Positions 58,946-64,000 of a DNA stretch of 64,000 nt are shown here, in pieces. The stretch covers positions 1,054,001 to 1,118,000 of the forward strand of contig NZ_JAROCG010000001.1 of assembly GCF_030433645.1 (NCBI RefSeq). The letters are read 5' to 3'. Position 1 is the stretch's first letter. Each line of letters opens with the position of its first letter. The translations under genes and the position numbers were made by a program. The notes below the pieces were generated by a model. That model searched no databases and had not been told where the DNA came from. It saw nothing but the letters and a program-made list of their open reading frames with translations. This DNA comes from Arthrobacter burdickii. Its GTDB lineage: Bacteria; Actinomycetota; Actinomycetes; Actinomycetales; Micrococcaceae.

Positions 58946-59728
58946 GTGACCTTTCCCCAGCGTTATGTGGCCCTTGGCGATTCCTTCACCGAAGGGGTGG
59001 GTGACTGGGACCCGGGGTCCCCCAACGGCGTCCGCGGCTGGGCCGACCGTGTGGCCGAGCAGCTCATCCTGGCCGACGCGTCCTGGGGCTACGCGAACCT
59101 CGCCATCCGCGGCAAGAAGATGCGCCAGATCCTCGACGAGCAGGTCGACGCAGCCCTGGCGCTCGAACCGACGCTCGTCACCCTCTACGCCGGCGCCAAC
59201 GACATCCTGCGCCCCCGGATCGACATCGACCGGCTGATGTTCCACTACGACGACGGCATCGGCAGGCTCCGCGACGCGGGAGCCGACGTCGTGCTCTTCA
59301 CCGGCTTCGACACTGCGGGGTCCGCCGTCTTCGGCAAGACCCGCGGGCGCACCGCCGTGTACAACGAGTGGGTGCGTGAGATCGCGGACCGGCGCGAGGC
59401 CACGATCGTCGACTACTGGCGCCTGCGCGAGTTCCAGGACTGGAGGTACTGGGACGTCGACCGGATGCACATGTCCACGGCGGGCCACACGCTCATGGCC
59501 GCCCGGGTCCTGGAGGCCATGAAGGCCTCGCATGCCATCGACCTGCCGGAGCTCGATGCGCGCCCGGCCCTTCGGCGGATGGAGCAGCTGCGGGCGGATG
59601 CGCAGTGGGCGCGCGAGTACGTCACACCGTGGGTCGGCAGGCGCCTGCGCGGAGTCTCCTCCGGAGATGCCCTGACAGCGAAGTACCCGGCCCCGGTCCA
59701 CCCGCACCGGGCATCCGCTCGCGCCTGA
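58946..59728 (+). CDS. SGNH/GDSL hydrolase
   Basis: A 260-aa esterase-like enzyme. Block I GDSFTEGVGDW (catalytic Ser), block III AGANDILRPRIDID, block V MHMSTAGHTLMAARVLEA with the Asp-His pair (DRMHMS). It hydrolyses an acyl ester or acts in carbohydrate-esterase chemistry; substrate unknown. I start at GTG 58946: TAATCT at 58934-58939 ends 6 nt upstream and there is no ribosome site, consistent with a leaderless gene. A TTG two codons earlier is in frame. Confidence 0.9.
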   Translation: MTFPQRYVALGDSFTEGVGDWDPGSPNGVRGWADRVAEQLILADASWGYANLAIRGKKMRQILDEQVDAALALEPTLVTLYAGANDILRPRIDIDRLMFHYDDGIGRLRDAGADVVLFTGFDTAGSAVFGKTRGRTAVYNEWVREIADRREATIVDYWRLREFQDWRYWDVDRMHMSTAGHTLMAARVLEAMKASHAIDLPELDARPALRRMEQLRADAQWAREYVTPWVGRRLRGVSSGDALTAKYPAPVHPHRASARA

Positions 59729-59824
59729 GGGCACGGGCGAGTACGGTTCCCGCTCCATCTGCAACCCGTCGAAGTGCCGGAGGCGCCCTACGGGGCAGGG
59801 GAGGGCGTGTGCCAGAATGAGCGG

Positions 59825-60391
59825 ATGGCGGCGCAATGGCTCACACCGGACGAGCGGCGGGCATGGCTGGCTCTCTACGCGCTGACGTCCCTGCTCCCGG
59901 CATCCCTCGACGCCCAGCTCTTTCGTGAGGCCCGGATCACCCTGTTCGACTACCACGTGCTGGCGATGCTCTCCGAGTCGGAAGGGACGCGCCTGCCCAT
60001 GAGCGAACTCGCTGCCCGCTCGGCGGCGTCGCTCTCGCGCCTGAGCCACGTGGTGAAGAAGCTGGAGGCCCGGGGCTGGGTCACCAGGCTGCCCTCCGAC
60101 TCCGATGGACGCGTGACCACGGCCTCGCTCACCCCTGCAGGGCTCGACACGCTGACCGAACTCGCGGTGTCCCACGTCTCGCAGGTCCGCTCCACGGTGT
60201 TCGACGCCCTGGACGGACAGGACGTTGCGGACCTGGAGAGGGTGGGCCGCAAGATCCTCCGGGGCATGGACGGCGCCCACTGGATCCTGTCCGACGGCGA
60301 AGCGGCGGCCGAGGCCGCCGTTCTGGGCCCCGCGTCCGGTTCTCTCCGCAGGGGACCGGCCCCCGACCAGGCACTCATCACCGGGCAGTGA
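59825..60391 (+). CDS. MarR-family regulator next to glgC
   Basis: A 188-aa winged-helix protein: DYHVLAMLSESEGTRLPMSELAARSAASLSRLSHVVKKLEARGWVTRLPSDSDGRVTTASLTPAGLDTLTELAV. A long C-terminal tail is extra. It overlaps or nearly overlaps the glgC-like gene, so it may control it, or be in one operon. The ATG at 59825 is the second possible start; a GTG just upstream is in frame. Confidence 0.85.
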   Translation: MAAQWLTPDERRAWLALYALTSLLPASLDAQLFREARITLFDYHVLAMLSESEGTRLPMSELAARSAASLSRLSHVVKKLEARGWVTRLPSDSDGRVTTASLTPAGLDTLTELAVSHVSQVRSTVFDALDGQDVADLERVGRKILRGMDGAHWILSDGEAAAEAAVLGPASGSLRRGPAPDQALITGQ

Positions 60392-60414
60392 TCCGGCAGG
60401 ACAAGGACGGCACG

Positions 60415-61557
60415 ATGGACCAGCGCGCACAGTTCGGGCACCAGCCCCGCATCCTCGCGATCGTGCTGGCGGGTGGAGCAGGAGGGCGCCTCGGCGCCCT
60501 GACCCACCATCGGGCGAAACCGGCCATGCCGCTGGCCGGCAGCTTCCGGCTGATCGACGTCTCCCTGTCCAACCTGCACCACAGCGGGATCTCCGATGTC
60601 TGGATCATGGAGCAGTACCAGCCCAAGACCATCAACGACCACCTCCGCAACGGCCGGCCCTGGGACCTCGACCGCACGCGCGGCGGGCTGCTGGTGCTGC
60701 CTCCGTTCAGCGGCCACGAGGGGGAGGGATTCGCCGAGGGGAACGCCGACGGCCTGCTCCGCCAGGCCGCCTTCATCCGCGACTTCGCGCCGGACCTGGT
60801 CCTGGTGCTGAGTTCCGACCACCTGTACCGCCTGGACTACCGCGACGTCGTCGACACCCACCTCCGCGCGGGAGCAGAGCTGACGATGGTCACGGTCGAC
60901 TTCGACGGCGACGCCTCCAACCACGGCGTCGTCGCGGTGGACGACGACGGCAGGGTGACAGCCTTCGCCTACAAGCCCGAGGAGCCGCAGACGAGGATCG
61001 TCGCGGCGGAGGTCTTCCTCTACACGGCAGCGACGCTCCTCGATGCGCTCGGGCACCTGCAGGACGACCGGGACGGGCTCGGGGACTACGGTCACCACCT
61101 CGTGCCGCACCTCGTCGAGCGGGGATCGGTCGTCGAGCACAGGCTCGAGGGGTACTGGCGGGACCTCGGCACGCCGGCCAACTACCTCCGCGCCCACCTC
61201 GACCTGGTGGACGGCAAGGGCCTGGACCTCGCCGACCCGGACTGGCCGATCCTCACGGAGCCCCCGCAGGTGGTTCCGGCCTTCCTCCGGGAGGGCGCCG
61301 TCGTGGCCGACTCCCTCCTGGCCCCCGGCGCGGTGGTGTACGGGACCGTCCGCAGGAGCGTGATCGGCTCCGGGGCCACGGTCGAGGCCGGCGCCGTCGT
61401 CGAGGACTCCGTCCTGCTGAACCGGGTCCGGGTGAGGGAGGGCGCGCACGTGAAATACGCGATCGTCGACTCGGGCGCCGACGTCTCAGGGCAGCGGGTG
61501 GGCGCCGGACCGGACGCGCCCGCCGTCGTCGACCGGGACGGGCGGCGCACCGACTGA
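60415..61557 (+). CDS. glgC: Glucose-1-phosphate adenylyltransferase-like nucleotidyltransferase
   Basis: A 380-aa ADP-glucose pyrophosphorylase-type enzyme for glycogen synthesis. It has the activation loop IVLAGGAGGRLGALTHHRAKPAMPLAGSFRLIDVSLSN, SSDHLYRLDYRDVVDTHLRAGAELTMVTV, and a C-terminal left-handed beta-helix start (GAVVADSLLAPGAVVYGTVRRSVIGSGATVEAGAVVEDSVLLNRVRVREGAHVKYAIVD). The GG-x-x-x-RL-x-x-L-T-x-x-RAKPA pattern is complete. I start at ATG 60415 with AAGGA ahead; a GTG at 60388 overlaps the MarR stop. The two genes are tightly linked. Confidence 0.85.
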   Translation: MDQRAQFGHQPRILAIVLAGGAGGRLGALTHHRAKPAMPLAGSFRLIDVSLSNLHHSGISDVWIMEQYQPKTINDHLRNGRPWDLDRTRGGLLVLPPFSGHEGEGFAEGNADGLLRQAAFIRDFAPDLVLVLSSDHLYRLDYRDVVDTHLRAGAELTMVTVDFDGDASNHGVVAVDDDGRVTAFAYKPEEPQTRIVAAEVFLYTAATLLDALGHLQDDRDGLGDYGHHLVPHLVERGSVVEHRLEGYWRDLGTPANYLRAHLDLVDGKGLDLADPDWPILTEPPQVVPAFLREGAVVADSLLAPGAVVYGTVRRSVIGSGATVEAGAVVEDSVLLNRVRVREGAHVKYAIVDSGADVSGQRVGAGPDAPAVVDRDGRRTD

Positions 61558-61590
61558 CCCGGTTTGGTCGAGCCGGATCCTGTCGGTAGT

Positions 61591-61671
61591 ATGGTAGGGC
61601 GTTTGGCTGTGGACGATGCCGACCCGTTCCAGGACGGGCCGGGATTTGCCCAGCTACCCGTGACTACCTAG
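61591..61671 (+). CDS. Possible short leader peptide (26 aa)
   Basis: An ATG-TAG reading frame (MVGRLAVDDADPFQDGPGFAQLPVTT) in the leader of the ribosomal operon. No ribosome site is visible in front; the ATG overlaps a -10-like TAGTAT. It may be chance. Listed because it lies in the leader of a regulated operon. Confidence 0.25.
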   Translation: MVGRLAVDDADPFQDGPGFAQLPVTT

Positions 61672-61784
61672 AATTTAAGGCTGTGCCGGCCGCAAGGCCG
61701 CGCCCGCCTAATCTTCACCGTCTTCCCCGCGGCGAGGCGCTTCGGCAGGTTCTCACCCTGCCAGGTCAACCTCCGGAAAGCTGC

Positions 61785-61805
61785 AGTAATAACGGTGTCA
61801 TTACT
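61785..61805. promoter_or_regulatory. Candidate repressor dyad (Zur-like position) before rpmB
   Basis: A 21-base dyad: AGTAAT-rAC-NNN-GTy-ATTACT, arms 9 bp with one mismatch pair. It lies about 58 bp upstream of the ATG. The genes behind it are the zinc-free ribosomal paralogues that Zur represses in many actinobacteria, so Zur is the natural candidate; the sequence itself differs from the Zur boxes I remember. Confidence 0.5.
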
Positions 61806-61862
61806 GGTGGCGGGACGCTCAACAAGTGATTCCGTCACGTTCATCTAATCTGGAGGAGAGTT

Positions 61863-62099
61863 ATGGCAGCCCACTGCCAAGTGACCGGAGCCGAGCCCGG
61901 CTTTGGACACAGCATTTCGCACTCGCACCGCCGCAACAAGCGTCGGTTCGACCCCAACATTCAGAAGAAGCGCTACTACGTGCCTTCCCTGCGCCGCAAC
62001 GTGACGCTGCAGGTCTCCGCCCGCGGCATCAAGACGATTGACGTCCGCGGCATCGACGCTGTCGTGGCGTCCATCCTCGCGAGGGGAGTGAAGCTCTAA
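61863..62099 (+). CDS. rpmB: Ribosomal protein bL28, zinc-free paralogue
   Basis: A 78-aa large-subunit protein ([34 protein letters not shown]). It has a single Cys and lacks the CxxC pairs of zinc-binding L28, so it is the C-minus type. TGGAGGAG lies close before the ATG. First gene of a three-gene operon; the stop overlaps the rpmG start (TAATG). Confidence 0.95.
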   Translation: MAAHCQVTGAEPGFGHSISHSHRRNKRRFDPNIQKKRYYVPSLRRNVTLQVSARGIKTIDVRGIDAVVASILARGVKL

Positions 62100-62266
62100 T
62101 GGCAAAGGACAAGGACGTACGTCCGATCATCAAGCTGAAGTCCACCGCTGGTACGGGCTACACCTACGTGACGCGCAAGAACCGTCGTAACGATCCGGAC
62201 CGCATGGTCCTGATGAAGTACGACCCGAAGATCCGCAAGCACGTCGAATTCCGAGAGGAGCGCTAA
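62099..62266 (+). CDS. rpmG: Ribosomal protein bL33, zinc-free paralogue
   Basis: A 55-aa protein ([51 protein letters not shown]). No Cys at all, i.e. the zinc-independent form. ATG shares one base with the rpmB stop, so translation is coupled. Confidence 0.96.
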   Translation: MAKDKDVRPIIKLKSTAGTGYTYVTRKNRRNDPDRMVLMKYDPKIRKHVEFREER

Positions 62267-62268
62267 AC

Positions 62269-62574
62269 ATGGCCAAGAAGTCAAAGATTGCTCGTAACGA
62301 GCAGCGCAAGGTCATCGTCGAGCGCTACGCGGCCAAGCGCCTCGAGCTCAAGAAGACCCTCGTCGACGAGAACGCCACCGACGAAGCACGCGAAGCAGCA
62401 CGCCTCGGCCTGCAGAAGCTTCCCCGCAACGCCTCGCCGGTACGCCTGCGCAACCGCGACCAGATCGATGGCCGCCCCCGTGGCACCATCCAGAAGTTCG
62501 GTATCTCGCGTATCCGCTTCCGCGACATGGCTCACAAGGGCGAACTGCCCGGCGTGACCAAGTCGAGCTGGTAG
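62269..62574 (+). CDS. rpsN: Ribosomal protein uS14, zinc-free long form
   Basis: A 101-aa S14 ([35 protein letters not shown] ... [54 protein letters not shown]). It is the long form without the four zinc cysteines of the short S14 type. GAGAGGAG lies 8 bp before the ATG. A terminator follows at 62632-62663. Confidence 0.96.
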   Translation: MAKKSKIARNEQRKVIVERYAAKRLELKKTLVDENATDEAREAARLGLQKLPRNASPVRLRNRDQIDGRPRGTIQKFGISRIRFRDMAHKGELPGVTKSSW

Positions 62575-62631
62575 CAGACCCCGGGACACTCCAGTCCCAC
62601 AGCACCACCCACCGCCCCGCGCGGTGAGCAG

Positions 62632-62663
62632 AGAAGCCGGCAACCCTCGGGTTGCCGGCTTCT
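62632..62663 (+). terminator. Terminator of the rpmB-rpmG-rpsN operon
   Basis: A 15-base stem (62632-62646 with 62649-62663) with GGGTTG/CAACCC at the tip, followed by TCGTTT. It lies 58 bp after the rpsN stop. Confidence 0.88.
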
Positions 62664-62872
62664 TCGTTTCCATGCCACCACGTGCCCTGCAATCCGTCGG
62701 ACGCAGCCTGAGGAGCTCCATGGGCGACGGGGGAACCGGACCCGCAGGCCGTGGGCATGAAACATCCGGCTTCCCGGCGTCACGAGATTGTCCTTCGGCG
62801 GCACACCACGTGAGAGGGTGTCTGGAAGGGACCTGTCGAACGGGTCACGGGTGACAACGCAAGGATCGCATC

Positions 62873-63169
62873 ATGGGGCACGACCCGAACGACCCGGCCG
62901 ACGGCGTGACGGGTCGGGACCGGCTCGCGGCGCTCGAGCAGGTATCGGAGCGGCTGCGGGAAGTAACGGAGAAAGTCGAACACCTGACCATCGCGTTGCA
63001 GAGCCGGGACGTGATCGGACAGGCAAAGGGAATCCTGATGGAACGCTACGGGCTCACCGGTGAGCAGGCTTTCGAACTTCTGACCGTGACGAGCTCGAAC
63101 ACCAACACGAAGCTCCTGCAGGTGGCTGTGGAACTCGTCACCACGGGGCGGCTGAGCGAGACCCCGTAG
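62873..63169 (+). CDS. Stand-alone ANTAR-domain protein
   Basis: A 98-aa protein. An N-terminal helix likely to be a coiled coil (RDRLAALEQVSERLREVTEKVEHLTIALQSRD) leads into the ANTAR domain (VIGQAKGILMERYGLTGEQAFELLTVTSSNTNTKLLQVAVELV). ANTAR proteins bind paired hairpins in mRNA leaders and prevent termination. Here there is no attached GAF, PAS or receiver domain, so the signal must come from a partner. ATG after GGATCGC. Single gene. Confidence 0.88.
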   Translation: MGHDPNDPADGVTGRDRLAALEQVSERLREVTEKVEHLTIALQSRDVIGQAKGILMERYGLTGEQAFELLTVTSSNTNTKLLQVAVELVTTGRLSETP

Positions 63170-63428
63170 CTATCCACGTCGGACGGACTGTAGGACAAAA
63201 CCCCTCGCAGGCGCTGCACGTCAGAACACCCGTGCGGCAGCCGTGAGGTGTGGCGCATGTCGGTATACCCCCGGGGATGCCTGCAGCAGCACGTGGACAC
63301 GTACTGCACACGGCACCCCCAGGAGCACCCAAGGCTGCCCTCTGTTAAACAACCTAACTAAATTCTATGCCTGGTCGCCTCGCCGATGGGCTCCGACCGG
63401 CCGAGCCGGGAAAACAGCATCGCGGGCG
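63170..63428. other. Gene-free stretch with a lower-GC patch
   Basis: About 260 bases with no supported gene. The part 63340-63370 is notably AT-rich (TCTGTTAAACAACCTAACTAA). It may be a promoter region or the remnant of an insertion. Nothing recognised. Confidence 0.4.
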
Positions 63429-63812
63429 CTAGTTGAGGGTTGCTGTCGCGGCACTGGTCTTGATGTCGCGGGCGGTGGCCAGCATCTCACTGGTGGTGAT
63501 GCCGTGATCCGGGCCCCAGTATGCCCGGAGGCCCTTGTCGAGTTCCACCGCTATGGCCTTGGCATCCAACCTGCCGGCGGCGGGTAGGACGTCCCGGACC
63601 GCGAAGACCAGGGCGCCGGCCATGGTCTGTGGATTGCCGGCATTTCCGCGTCCCCCAGATGCCGTGGCGTGCCTGCCACCGGGGCTGAAAGGCTCAGGCG
63701 GGGACGACGTGTCGGCGGTCCTGGAATGCCCTCCTCGAAGGAGGGTGGTGCCGGGCTGGTCCGATTCGGGGGCACGAGGATTCACAGTGAACTCCACAAA
63801 TGACCGCTTCAT
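63429..63812 (-). CDS. Hypothetical protein, 127 aa
   Basis: Starts MKRSFVEFTVNPRAPESDQPGTTLLRGGH; Pro/Ser/Gly-rich and disordered for about 60 residues, then helical (TMAGALVFAVRDVLPAAGRLDAKAIAVELDKGLRAYWGPDHGITTSEMLATARDIKTSA). AGAAGG five bases before the ATG supports it. Family unknown. Confidence 0.55.
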   Translation of the reverse strand: MKRSFVEFTVNPRAPESDQPGTTLLRGGHSRTADTSSPPEPFSPGGRHATASGGRGNAGNPQTMAGALVFAVRDVLPAAGRLDAKAIAVELDKGLRAYWGPDHGITTSEMLATARDIKTSAATATLN

Positions 63813-64000
63813 GGCCTTCTGCTAGACCGCGGTCCATGGAGCCTAGTGCTAACCACCCCGGAAAAAAACAAGCACGATTAGCATCACCGGTGGACGGCGA
63901 TCCTCGAAGGAGCAGTTACCGGGGAGGAACCCACACGGCCCACCGCGGTCGCCCGCAGGCCCGAAACACCCTCGAAATGATCGTGTTTAAGCCGAAAAGC
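63813..64000. other. Right end of the window, no gene seen
   Basis: Contains GTGCTAA and TTAGCAT half sites separated by about 25 bases with an A-run between, likely a promoter/operator region for the minus-strand gene at 63812 or for a gene to the right. No coding frame is supported. Confidence 0.35.

Larger units (their letters stand above)
61558..61862 (+). other. Leader of the rpmB-rpmG-rpsN operon
   Basis: About 300 bases without a large gene. A possible 26-residue leader peptide is encoded at 61591-61671 (see below); two GC-rich stems (around 61691 and 61742-61762) and an operator-like dyad (61785-61805) follow. A TCTGGAGGAGAG ribosome site sits just before rpmB. The leader appears to carry transcriptional control of the operon. 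Confidence 0.6.

Noticed and set aside
57860-60430. Extension of the lipid kinase frame to 856 codons
   Set aside because: The upstream 520 codons lie opposite the SGNH hydrolase and MarR genes and are repetitive; the kinase starts at 58864.
63340-63370. AT-rich patch as an attachment site
   Set aside because: No integrase, tRNA end or direct repeat accompanies it; more likely promoter DNA.
1-64000. CRISPR array or defence island
   Set aside because: No regularly spaced direct repeats of 24-40 bases and no cas, restriction, toxin-antitoxin or retron genes were seen.
1-64000. tRNA or rRNA genes
   Set aside because: No cloverleaf-type sequence with GTTCGAATC-like T-arm and matching acceptor stem was noticed. 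A short gene could still have been missed by eye.

Overview
The window is high-GC DNA, densely packed on both strands, and reads as a chromosome segment of a free-living actinobacterium, most likely of the Micrococcaceae (Arthrobacter-like). Pointers to this are the mix of GTG/ATG starts, several probable leaderless genes, zinc-free L28/L33/S14 ribosomal paralogues, an ANTAR protein, IdeR/DtxR-type iron boxes and DUF2071/DUF6480-type proteins. The genus is an inference from gene content; no rRNA gene is present to test it. I saw no prophage, plasmid functions, tRNA gene or CRISPR array.

Layout. 1-2.6 kb: YtfQ/YtfR-type sugar ABC importer, cut by the window edge, with a divergent LacI regulator and a clear operator. 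2.7-11.6 kb: MarR regulator, 4-alpha-glucanotransferase, thioredoxin-reductase-like flavoprotein, small stress or membrane proteins, a Nei-type DNA glycosylase, a secreted GH26-type glycosidase preceded by a c-di-GMP-I (GEMM) riboswitch, and a peroxiredoxin-like protein. 11.6-15.1 kb: YbaK deacylase, second LacI regulator and a divergent isomerase/dehydrogenase operon. 15.2-25.8 kb: single genes for flavin proteins, DNA repair (UDG-like, spore-photoproduct-lyase-like), an OhrR-type regulator, an MFS pump and several dehydrogenases. 26-32.6 kb: a coherent catabolic locus with a GntR regulator, split transketolase, MHS-type transporter, SDR, TIM-barrel isomerase and RpiB. It is tied together by repeated TGTTGAC/GTCAACA dyads, and its substrate is not identified.

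32.7-36 kb: a 1,069-bp IS481-family element with perfect 6-bp target duplication but a broken transposase. It sits in the stop codon of an SMR exporter gene that carries its own guanidine-III riboswitch, followed by an ABC-F protein. 36-52.5 kb: housekeeping and accessory genes, including an M20 hydrolase, ATP-grasp ligase, iron-siderophore binding lipoprotein, BASS transporter, nitroreductase, flavoprotein disulfide reductase, alcohol dehydrogenase, MASE1 sensor kinase, BrkB membrane protein and hydroquinone reductase. 52.6-56.7 kb: siderophore uptake operon (two permeases, ATPase, siderophore-interacting reductase). Its iron box is nearly identical to the one before the lipoprotein gene 13 kb away, so the two units probably form one iron-controlled uptake system. 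57-64 kb: an M23 peptidase under a c-di-AMP (ydaO) riboswitch, a lipid kinase, an SGNH hydrolase, a MarR-GlgC pair, the rpmB-rpmG-rpsN operon with a dyad typical of a repressor site, and an ANTAR protein.

The most notable feature is regulatory. Three different riboswitch classes (c-di-GMP-I, guanidine-III, c-di-AMP) occur within 47 kb, together with at least five repressor-like dyads that can be paired with regulators in the window. I did not find a wholly new defence or mobile system. The split-transketolase locus is the best candidate for an undescribed pathway.
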